From: Candidatus Desulfacyla euxinica
GTDB taxonomy: Bacteria; Desulfobacterota; DSM-4660; Desulfatiglandales; Desulfatiglandaceae
Assembly: GCA_014382715.1 (NCBI GenBank)
Contig: JACNJD010000277.1
Location: 1 to 34,665, forward strand
Length of the DNA: 34,665 nucleotides
Direction of reading: 5' to 3'
The notes beneath the pieces were generated by a model that saw only the letters and a program-made list of their open reading frames with translations, was not told the DNA's origin and did not search any database. Numbering within the stretch: the first letter of the stretch is position 1; each line of letters begins with the position of its first letter. The position numbers and the translations under genes are program-made. This document shows, in pieces, positions 26,837 through 34,665 of this stretch.

Positions 26837-27484
26837 ATGGTCAAAAAACTCAAACGGTTAACCCTTAAAAAGCAAGCAGAAATGGCGTTAAGGGAGATGA
26901 TTGCATCTTATCGTTTCACGCCTGGAAAATGGATAAACGTGGAAGGTCTGGCGAAAGAGTTGGAAGTCAGCCGAACTCCGGTATGGCAAGCGCTTAAAGA
27001 TTTGGAAAAAGAAGGCCTGGTCACTCATACTCCCAAACAGGGAATCCGAATGGTACAGATGACATTAGAGATGGCTCACGACCTGTATACAGTAAGGGGT
27101 TTATTAGAGGGTATGGCAGGCCGTTTAGCAGTGGAAAAAATCAGTTCTGGAACCCTTAAGCGTTTGGAATCCATTCTGAAGAAACAGCATCAGATCATAC
27201 AAAGTCAGAATGTGGTGGAATACTCCAAGTCGGACTTTGAGTTTCACGCATTAATTTATGATTCCTGCGGCAACTGGCTTCTCAAAGAGTTACTGGAGAA
27301 CATTAAGCGCAGATCCCGCCCTTTTGTCTGCGACATCACGCCTATCCTGCCTAAACTTTATGAGGATCATATAAAAGTGGTGGAAGCTTTCAAGAACCAG
27401 GATCCTGCCAGCGCAGAAAAGGTTATGAAGGGGCATAACAAGAGAATGCAACACCAAATTGAACTAAGCCGAAGAAAACAGTAA
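26837..27484 (+). CDS. GntR-family (FCD) transcriptional regulator
   Basis: AEMALREMIASYRFTPGKWINVEGLAKELEVSRTPVWQALKDLEKEGLVTHTPKQGIRM (wHTH), then FCD-like DLYTVRGLLEGMAGRLAVEKI...FHALIYDSCGN. Alternative TTG start at 26786. Confidence 0.9.
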   Translation: MVKKLKRLTLKKQAEMALREMIASYRFTPGKWINVEGLAKELEVSRTPVWQALKDLEKEGLVTHTPKQGIRMVQMTLEMAHDLYTVRGLLEGMAGRLAVEKISSGTLKRLESILKKQHQIIQSQNVVEYSKSDFEFHALIYDSCGNWLLKELLENIKRRSRPFVCDITPILPKLYEDHIKVVEAFKNQDPASAEKVMKGHNKRMQHQIELSRRKQ

Positions 27485-27508
27485 CCTTACGTTTTTTGGG
27501 AGGTTAAG

Positions 27509-28432
27509 ATGTCACTCACCTTTAAAGAGCTTCACTGGGCAAAAGACATTCGAGTTCAACAGTATCTGCAACCGAAAACTCTGGAGGAGGCATTGCATAT
27601 ACTCCAGGATTACAGGGGGCGCGCCAGGGTGATTGCAGGGGGAACTGATGTCATTCCCCAGTTGCGAAAGAGGGATATTGAACTGGAAGCCCTTGTGGAC
27701 ATCACCGGCTTACCGGATATGGCTAATATTGAGAAAGATGGTGACAAGATTATATTGGGCGGGTTAACAACCCACGCCCAAGTAGCTTCCTCTCAGTTGA
27801 TCAAGGACCAAGCCGGGCTCCTTTCAGAGGGTGCGGGCTCGGTGGGTTCCCCGCAGATCAGAAATATTGCCACTGTAGCAGGCAACCTAATTAGCGGCCA
27901 GCCAGCAGCCGACACGAGCATACCGCTTTTGGCCCTGGACGCCAGCGTAACTATCGCCTCTGGCGAAGGCGAGCGAGCCGTGCCTCTAAGCGAGTTCTTC
28001 TTGGATCTGGGTAAGACCGCCCTGGATCCGTGCAAGGAAATCCTTACCAGGATAAAGTTCCAGCCTCTGGGCAAGGACCAGGGGGGAGCCTATCTGCGCC
28101 TGAGTAAACGTAAGGCCCTCTCTCTCCCCATGCTGGTGTGCGCAGTTAAGGTCACGGTTAACAAGGACAAAAATACCATATCTGAGGCGTCCATCGCCCT
28201 TGGCCCGGTAGCGCCAACACCCTTTCGTGACCGACACACCGAAGATGCCCTTAAGGGAGCGCCTATCAACCTCACTACCTTAGCCGACGCAGCCGAGGGC
28301 GCATCGGCCTACTGCTCGCCCCGTGACAGCCTATTAAGAGGTTCCTGCGACTACCGGCAGGAAATGGTCAAGGTATTTGTGAAACGGGGGCTGGTCCGAG
28401 CCTTAGAGCAGGCCGGATGTACACTGGACTAA
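27509..28432 (+). CDS. Xanthine dehydrogenase-family FAD-binding subunit
   Basis: YLQPKTLEEALHILQDYRGRARVIAGGTDVIPQLRKR, IRNIATVAGNLISGQPAADTSIPLLALDA. Confidence 0.92.
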   Translation: MSLTFKELHWAKDIRVQQYLQPKTLEEALHILQDYRGRARVIAGGTDVIPQLRKRDIELEALVDITGLPDMANIEKDGDKIILGGLTTHAQVASSQLIKDQAGLLSEGAGSVGSPQIRNIATVAGNLISGQPAADTSIPLLALDASVTIASGEGERAVPLSEFFLDLGKTALDPCKEILTRIKFQPLGKDQGGAYLRLSKRKALSLPMLVCAVKVTVNKDKNTISEASIALGPVAPTPFRDRHTEDALKGAPINLTTLADAAEGASAYCSPRDSLLRGSCDYRQEMVKVFVKRGLVRALEQAGCTLD

Positions 28433-28443
28433 AGGAGTATGTT

Positions 28444-28926
28444 ATGAGCACGACAAAGCTTTCCTTCAAACTCAACGGACACTCGATGGAGGTGGCGATT
28501 GCGCCCAACACCCTGCTAATAGACCTATTGAGGGATGATCTCGGTTTAACCGGAACAAAAGTTGGTTGCCGTGAGGGGGAGTGCGGCGCATGCACCGTGC
28601 TGTTAGACGGGGAACCTGTTAATTCATGTATTTTGCCAACCATTAAAGTGGCGGGTCGATCTTTGACTACCATAGAAGGCCTGGCGAATGAAGAGGGAGA
28701 ATTAGATGAAATTCAGCAGGCCTTTATGGATGAGGGTGCGGCCCAATGCGGGTTCTGTACACCCGGGATGATCATGAATGCAAAGGCCCTGCTTAACAAG
28801 AACCCCAATCCCGATGAGGCGGAGATCAGGCAGTCCCTTTCAGGCGTGCTCTGCCGTTGTACGGGCTACCAAAAAATAGTGCAGGCAGTCGTGACAGCCA
28901 GCCAAATGAAAAAGTTACAGGAATGA
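28444..28926 (+). CDS. Xanthine dehydrogenase-family 2Fe-2S subunit
   Basis: KVGCREGECGACTVLLDGEPVNSC and QCGFCTPGMIMNAKALL...LCRCTGYQKI. Confidence 0.95.
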   Translation: MSTTKLSFKLNGHSMEVAIAPNTLLIDLLRDDLGLTGTKVGCREGECGACTVLLDGEPVNSCILPTIKVAGRSLTTIEGLANEEGELDEIQQAFMDEGAAQCGFCTPGMIMNAKALLNKNPNPDEAEIRQSLSGVLCRCTGYQKIVQAVVTASQMKKLQE

Positions 28927-28955
28927 TATGAGTTGAATCACGCAGCCAGTTTTTG

Positions 28956-30670
28956 ACGGGCTGTTGCCCAAATGATTTTATCAACACAATTTAACTTCAA
29001 CAACCGTTTGCAAATCCATATTTGCTTATAATTACTAACTTTATACCATGTGAACTATTTTAAGAATAATGTTGACATATTAGTTATAATATGATAATGT
29101 CATGGTCAAAACTCCAATAGAGGATTTCTGCCATGATGGGTCACCAACCAATTTACCAAAACAAGCTTTTTATCACCGGGTTCAACCTCGATAAACGGAT
29201 CCGACAGGATCATCTTTTGAGAAAAATCCTGGAGAAGATCGACTTTGATTTCATATATGATGAAGTCAAAGACTCCTATGGATATAATGGGAATGTCTCT
29301 GTTCCACCTCCTGTCATTTTAAAGATGATGCTTCTCCTTTTCTTGTATAATGTTAGATCTGAACGGGAACTGATCAGTACGATTCCCGTACGTCTGGATT
29401 GGCTATGGTTCCTGGGTTACGATCTTGAAGATGAAATCCCAAACCACAGCGTACTGAGCAAAGCCAGAACCCGGTGGGGTGTGAAAGCATTCAAAAACTT
29501 TTTTGAATGGATCGTCTGGCAATGCGTTAAAGCGGGTCTTGTTGACGGCCGTAAAGGCTTTGTTGATGCCAGTCTTATTGATGCAGATGCTTCCAATAAT
29601 TCAGTGGTGGATACACACAAGCTGGAGAAATATTTAAACAAAAGCTACCAACGACTTGAAAATCGATTGGATGAGATAAAGGCTTCAAAGAAGACACCCG
29701 CAGACAGCCGTCATATTTCCACCACCGATCCCGATGCTTCGATTACCCGCCATAGCATAGGGAAACCAAAGTTACGTTATAAGACCCATCGTGCGGTAGA
29801 TGAAAAACATGAAGTCATAACCGCAACCAAAGTGAGTCCCGGATCTGTGGATGACGGGCACGTCCTGGAGGATATGATTGACGCCCATGAACACAACACT
29901 CAACGAAAATTAGAAACAGTAGTGGCCGACAGTAAATACGGAACAAAGGATAACTATCTTCTGTGTAACGACAGAAAAATAAAGGCGCACATACCTTCCA
30001 TTGAAAAGACACATAGGGGTTCAGGGAGACGGAAAGGTATTTTCCCTAAGGAAGCCTTTGCCTATGATCCCAAGATGGATATCTTCCTCTGTCCTGCAGG
30101 GGAAGCATTGCGAAAAAAAAGTTATAACAAAAAGCGCAAGTACTACGAATACAAAGCCTCTGCAGCGGCCTGCGCGCAATGTAAACTTAGAAGTAAATGC
30201 ACTAGGTCCAAAGATGGTCGATCTCTCAAACGCCACGTGAGGCAAGAAGAGCTTGATGTCATGCTCAAAAAAGCCGAGAGCAGAAAGGCAAGAAGAGATA
30301 TCAAGCATCGTCAGGATTTGTCTGAGCGTTCATTTGCCTGGTCCACCAGATATGGTTATAAAAGGGCAAGATGGCGAAATTTGTGGCGTATGGAGATTCA
30401 GGACTTCCTTATCGCAGCCGTTCAGAACATCACTATTCTGATAAAGCAGCCAAAGGATAAAATGTCAAAGAGCAATGTCCGGATGGAGGAAGTCCGGACG
30501 TGTCAACAGAAACGGACTCAATTTCGCGATATGGGGGCCGCATTTAGTCGGCTTTACGGGTTCAACAGTATTTTGTCCGGCATAATCCTTCTGATCACGT
30601 TGTCCCAAAATATCGCTCGGTCAGTTCGCTTGAAATTCAGGCTGCAAAACCCTTTTGAGCAACAGCCCGT
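28956..30670 (+). mobile_element. IS1182-like insertion sequence (ends approximate)
   Basis: Terminal inverted repeats ACGGGCTGTTGCCCAAA (28956-28972) and TTTGAGCAACAGCCCGT (30654-30670) flank a full transposase ORF. Confidence 0.85.
29072..29100 (+). promoter_or_regulatory. Candidate sigma70 promoter of the transposase
   Basis: TTGACA - 17 nt - TAATGT, 32 nt upstream of the transposase start. Confidence 0.45.
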
Positions 30671-30680
30671 TGAGGGGTAA
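29133..30680 (+). CDS. IS1182-family transposase
   Basis: N-terminal DUF772-type region (PPPVILKMMLLLFLYNVRSERELISTIPVRLDWLWFLGYDLEDEIPNHSVLSKAR), DASLIDADAS, VVADSKYGTKDNY, C-terminal SERSFAWSTRYGYKRARWRN. Confidence 0.9.
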   Translation: MMGHQPIYQNKLFITGFNLDKRIRQDHLLRKILEKIDFDFIYDEVKDSYGYNGNVSVPPPVILKMMLLLFLYNVRSERELISTIPVRLDWLWFLGYDLEDEIPNHSVLSKARTRWGVKAFKNFFEWIVWQCVKAGLVDGRKGFVDASLIDADASNNSVVDTHKLEKYLNKSYQRLENRLDEIKASKKTPADSRHISTTDPDASITRHSIGKPKLRYKTHRAVDEKHEVITATKVSPGSVDDGHVLEDMIDAHEHNTQRKLETVVADSKYGTKDNYLLCNDRKIKAHIPSIEKTHRGSGRRKGIFPKEAFAYDPKMDIFLCPAGEALRKKSYNKKRKYYEYKASAAACAQCKLRSKCTRSKDGRSLKRHVRQEELDVMLKKAESRKARRDIKHRQDLSERSFAWSTRYGYKRARWRNLWRMEIQDFLIAAVQNITILIKQPKDKMSKSNVRMEEVRTCQQKRTQFRDMGAAFSRLYGFNSILSGIILLITLSQNIARSVRLKFRLQNPFEQQPVEG

Positions 30681-30684
30681 CACC

Positions 30685-33081
30685 ATGCGAGATAAAACCG
30701 AAGACAAAAGAAAGGTACAGGTCCTCACCAAAGAAAAATTGGACCTCGAACAATTGCTTACAGCCCCTAAAGAGAGATTGTCCGTTGCGGGCCATTCTGT
30801 TACCCGAACGGATGACCTCCAAAAGGTCACCGGAAAACTCATGTATGGGGCAGATTATCCTCAAGAGGGTTTTTTGCACGGAAAAATCCTCAGAAGTCCG
30901 TTCCCCCATGCTCTCATTAAAGACATTAATGTTGAGAAAGCTCAAAAACTGTCGAGTGTTGCAGCGGTTCTTACGGCAAAGGACGTGCCGGGAAGAAACG
31001 GTTTCGGGGCTATTTTACCAGATCAGCCTGTGATCTGTGAAGACAAAGTCCGTTACGTCGGAGACGGTGTGGCCCTGGTAGCTGCTGAAACTGAAGAAAT
31101 AGCCCATGAAGCCCTCTCTTTGATCCAGGTGGAGTACGAGCCCTTGCCAACGGTTTTTGATCCGCGCGAAGCGATGAAGCCTGACGCGCCCCAAATTCAC
31201 GAAAAGGGAAATCTGCTTTCGAGCAACAAACTTCGCAAAGGTGATGTAGATAAGGGCTTTGATGAGGCGGAAGTGATTATAGAGAGAACCTATCAGGTTC
31301 CTTTTCTGGAACACGCCTATCTGGAACCCGACATCGTTTTTGCTATTCCCCAACCGGATGGAACCATGTTGGTAGAGGGGCCGATGCAAGCACCTTTCAC
31401 GGTCAGACGCAATCTTGCCGCAGTGCTTGGGATACCGGTAAATCAGGTACAGGTCCGTCAGATTCACATGGGAGGCGGTTTTGGTGGTAAAGAGGACGCC
31501 CCTATCGACATAGGTTGCCGGGCCGCTGTACTGGCCCACCACACTGGACAGCCGGTTCGTCTGTCCCTTGAGCGCGAAGAAGTGACTCTGCAGACCTGTA
31601 AGCGCCATCCCATGATTATGGAGATCAGGATTGGAGCAAAAAAAGACGGACATCTAATGGCATTCGAGGGCGTCATCTATGATGAGCAGGGAGCGTACGC
31701 AGGCCTGGGGCCTGTCATTCCTCCCGCTGGGGGCTCCCATATCCACTCCATGGTGATGATGCCCGGTCCCTACCAAATACCCCACGTAAAAGTGGATGCC
31801 CATCTTTGCTATACCAACCATCCTTACGGAGGGGCTATGCGTGGTTTCGGCGCACCTCAGGTGCACATTGCCCATGAGCAAGTCATGGACGAGTTGGCAC
31901 AGGAGCTTGGGATGGACCCTATGGAGTTGAGGCGTATAAACGCTTTTAGGCTCGGCTCGGTTACAGCCACCGGTCAAGTGCTGGATCAGAGTGTGGGGCT
32001 CATCGAGACATTGGATGCCTGTGCCAAGGCCTTCAACTGGGAGGACAGATACGGGAAGAGCCAATACGTTGACGCTGAAAGCAGCAAGCGGCGTGGTGTG
32101 GGTATTGGCATGGGCTGGTACCGTACCAGTGTTGGCACAAACGGCGACGGGTGCGGGGCGAACGTTTATGTGCATGAGGACGGTTCTGTCCTTCTTTATT
32201 CGGGCATTACCGAGATGGGCCAGGGAGCATTTACGGTCCTGCCTCAGATATGCGCAGAGGAATTAGGGGTGCGTATGGAGGATGTGCGTCTGGTGAAGCC
32301 CGATACCGATATGGTGCCGGAGTCAGGTCCCACTGTAGGCAGCCGTTCTACCACGTTAATGGGCAACGCCATTATCATGGCCGCTCGTCAGATTAAAGAG
32401 TCTATCCTTGAGATGGCCTCTGAAATGCTTCTCGTTCCCATTGACAGGCTTGAGGCCAGGGACCGCCAGATTTATGACCGGGAAAACCCCGGCAAATCTC
32501 TGGATTTCAAGGAAGTGGCTGCCAGGTGCATGGCCATGGGCAAGCGTCTCATTGGTCAGGGATGGTGGGCACCGCCTCCCCCTACCCTGGATCCGGAAAC
32601 AGGTCAGGGCAATCCATATTTTGTCTATACCTACTCGACTCATATGACAGAGGTTTTGGTTGATGTGGAAACCGGTGAGGTAGAAGTAACCGATTATGTA
32701 GCCGCATTCGACGTCGGGAAGGCCATAAATCCCAAGGCAGTGGAAGGGCAGATCGAGGGAGGAGTGGCCATGGGTCTGGGCTATGCCCTTATGGAAAAGC
32801 TGGTCATGAAAGATGGCTATCCTCAAAACCTCAACCTGCAGGATTATCTGATCCCCACCACCCTGGATGTCCCTGACATTACACCTGTTATCCTTGAGGT
32901 TGAAAACAAGTTAGGGCCATATGGCGCCAAAGGTATTGGTGAGATGCCTAATATTCCAGCTACACCCGCTATTCTGAACGCCATAGCCAATGCGTGCGGC
33001 GGGCGCGTACGTTCCCTGCCAGCAGACCCGGAGAATGTGTTCGTGGCCATTCAGGAAGCAGGGGGACCGCCGGAAAGGTAG
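30685..33081 (+). CDS. Xanthine dehydrogenase-family molybdopterin-binding large subunit
   Basis: VTGKLMYGADYP, MGGGFGGKEDAPIDIG, PYGGAMRGFGAPQVHIAHEQVMDELA, PYGAKGIGEMPNIPATPAILNAIANA; RBS GAGGGG. Confidence 0.93.
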   Translation: MRDKTEDKRKVQVLTKEKLDLEQLLTAPKERLSVAGHSVTRTDDLQKVTGKLMYGADYPQEGFLHGKILRSPFPHALIKDINVEKAQKLSSVAAVLTAKDVPGRNGFGAILPDQPVICEDKVRYVGDGVALVAAETEEIAHEALSLIQVEYEPLPTVFDPREAMKPDAPQIHEKGNLLSSNKLRKGDVDKGFDEAEVIIERTYQVPFLEHAYLEPDIVFAIPQPDGTMLVEGPMQAPFTVRRNLAAVLGIPVNQVQVRQIHMGGGFGGKEDAPIDIGCRAAVLAHHTGQPVRLSLEREEVTLQTCKRHPMIMEIRIGAKKDGHLMAFEGVIYDEQGAYAGLGPVIPPAGGSHIHSMVMMPGPYQIPHVKVDAHLCYTNHPYGGAMRGFGAPQVHIAHEQVMDELAQELGMDPMELRRINAFRLGSVTATGQVLDQSVGLIETLDACAKAFNWEDRYGKSQYVDAESSKRRGVGIGMGWYRTSVGTNGDGCGANVYVHEDGSVLLYSGITEMGQGAFTVLPQICAEELGVRMEDVRLVKPDTDMVPESGPTVGSRSTTLMGNAIIMAARQIKESILEMASEMLLVPIDRLEARDRQIYDRENPGKSLDFKEVAARCMAMGKRLIGQGWWAPPPPTLDPETGQGNPYFVYTYSTHMTEVLVDVETGEVEVTDYVAAFDVGKAINPKAVEGQIEGGVAMGLGYALMEKLVMKDGYPQNLNLQDYLIPTTLDVPDITPVILEVENKLGPYGAKGIGEMPNIPATPAILNAIANACGGRVRSLPADPENVFVAIQEAGGPPER

Positions 33082-33357
33082 TGGTATTTTTATTTCACTT
33101 CCGAGAGGATTTTGTGGGTCTAATAAGGATACATCCAGCAAAACTGGGCTGTAAGAATCAACCTTTAAATAGTGCCGATCCATAAATGGCTGTTTTCTCA
33201 TAGGCGAGCCGTAGAGTCTACGAACCGGAGGCCGCAATCTCATCGTTAGACTCAAATTTTAGTCCTCGAAATATTCCAAGTTTTCCTGACTGCCTTCTTT
33301 ATCCCTAACCCTGAATTCCGCTTACCTGCGGGACCAAGGCGTGAACAACCAGACATT

Positions 33358-33385
33358 AACTTTAGGTACTTTTCCGGTTTATCCG
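33358..33385 (+). repeat. Phased ACTTTA-iteron element, degenerate copy C
   Basis: AACTTTAggtACTTTTCCGGtttatCCG, upstream of the QueG-like gene. Confidence 0.65.
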
Positions 33386-33482
33386 AGTTAGGATAGGGAA
33401 GAGATATATACGAAAATAGGCTGAATCTGCAGGGACGAAGCTGTATTGCTGGACGCCCTGCCGGATCGAGGAGGTTTAAAAA

Positions 33483-34580
33483 ATGGCAAACAAGCGGAAG
33501 CGCTACGAAGACCTTGACCAGACGGTGAAAGACCTGGTATTGAATGCCGGGGCCATTGACGTGGGTATTGTGACCACCGAGACCTTAGAAGGCGGGCCGC
33601 CGTCCACAGATTTGTCGTATGTATTGGATGGCGCCAGGTCGGCGATCGTTTTCGCACTGCCACTGGACCAGGAAAAGATCGAGCGGTTTCTCAAAAAGGA
33701 GGATTTCCCCGGGCATTGTCTGGACAATGTCCGCACCAACACCCAGGCCAGCGGCATCGCCCTTGAATTGGCCCGCTTTTTGGAAATGAAGGGGCATGCG
33801 GCGGTTCCTGTGGAATCAAACTTCGTCTACCGTAAAGACACTGCACGGGGACCGTTTGACGAAAAACCCCCGATTTCCCATCGCTACCTCGCCGTACGCT
33901 CCGGTATAGGGCATTTCGGGCTGTCCGGCAACGTCATACGGGAAAATGAGGGAGCAGCCATCATTTTGGGTTCCGTGGTTACGAAGGCCCATCTGACACC
34001 CACAGAGCCCCTGTCTGCCGGAGAGAGTTATTGCGACGAGTGCCGGCTCTGTATGGCCGCTTGCGCCTCTGGCCTGATGCACTCGGAAGAAAAAACCAGA
34101 GTTACCCTCGGTGGGGTTGAATTTTCCTATGCAAAACGGCAGAGCTACAACCGTTGCGACTATGTCTGCGGCGGGTTTTCCGGGCTTTCCAAGTCCGGCA
34201 AGTGGTCCACCTGGTCACCGGCCAGGTTTCCCATACCGGATAAGGACGAAGAGTTCCTGGAGGCCCTCCGTGGGACCCTTAAGCCGTATGCCCTGCGACC
34301 GAAACCGGGCATTGGCTTTTATCATCCCCTCCTGCCCGGGAACAAAGGGCAGAGCACCTGCGGCCATTGCCAGATCATCTGCCATCCGGACAAGGACGTT
34401 CGGGCGAAGCGTTTAAAAATGCTGACAGAAGCCGGAGTGGTTATACAGCTGGAAGACGGATCACTCAAAGGAGTTTCGCCTGAAGAGGCCCTGCAACACC
34501 TGGCGGCCATGAGCCCGGAAGAGCGGACACTGTATGAAAACATAACCCGGATAAACCGGAATTACGAATTTGGGGATTGA
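33483..34580 (+). CDS. 4Fe-4S protein related to epoxyqueuosine reductase (QueG)/reductive dehalogenase-like family
   Basis: YLAVRSGIGHFGLSGNVI, AAIILGSVVTKAHLTPTEPL, YCDECRLCMAACASGLM, CGHCQIICHP. RBS GGAGG. Confidence 0.75.
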   Translation: MANKRKRYEDLDQTVKDLVLNAGAIDVGIVTTETLEGGPPSTDLSYVLDGARSAIVFALPLDQEKIERFLKKEDFPGHCLDNVRTNTQASGIALELARFLEMKGHAAVPVESNFVYRKDTARGPFDEKPPISHRYLAVRSGIGHFGLSGNVIRENEGAAIILGSVVTKAHLTPTEPLSAGESYCDECRLCMAACASGLMHSEEKTRVTLGGVEFSYAKRQSYNRCDYVCGGFSGLSKSGKWSTWSPARFPIPDKDEEFLEALRGTLKPYALRPKPGIGFYHPLLPGNKGQSTCGHCQIICHPDKDVRAKRLKMLTEAGVVIQLEDGSLKGVSPEEALQHLAAMSPEERTLYENITRINRNYEFGD

Positions 34581-34665
34581 GGGATTGAGGAATTAAAAAT
34601 ATGTCCCCAGCCCAATGCAGGCCTTCGGCCGCAACCAAATAATAATAGAAAAAATGGCGTTCATT

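Noticed and set aside
1-34665. CRISPR arrays, rRNA and tRNA genes
   Set aside because: None recognised by eye; covariance-model search was not available, so small RNAs cannot be excluded.

Overview
The 34.7 kb window looks like a Desulfobacterota-type chromosome segment (taxonomy is inferred from gene content only). In order it contains: (1) a response regulator/PAS gene whose upstream reading frame carries what looks like an HU/IHF N-terminal remnant; (2) a small secreted protein made almost entirely of 11-residue repeats; (3) ilvD, a flavodoxin-SCP2 fusion, and a convergent cysteine transporter/desulfidase pair (cyuP/cyuA-like); (4) an AAA/DUF4143 ATPase; (5) a divergent unit with a TPR-GAF-sigma54 activator facing a near-consensus -24/-12 promoter that leads into livKHMGF-type ABC genes, a pterin-binding methyltransferase/corrinoid-protein fusion and a UroD-family methyltransferase, which I propose is an uptake-plus-demethylation system; (6) a minus-strand block with MarR, a Cys-rich ferredoxin-like protein, a nitronate monooxygenase-like protein and two translationally coupled molybdopterin oxidoreductases; (7) a GntR regulator with a three-subunit xanthine dehydrogenase-family enzyme split by an IS1182-like element; (8) a QueG-like FeS protein. 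The most interesting cis signals are the sigma54 promoter and a three-copy phased CACTTTA repeat placed upstream of three different gene sets. All calls come from reading the sequence; no searches were run.
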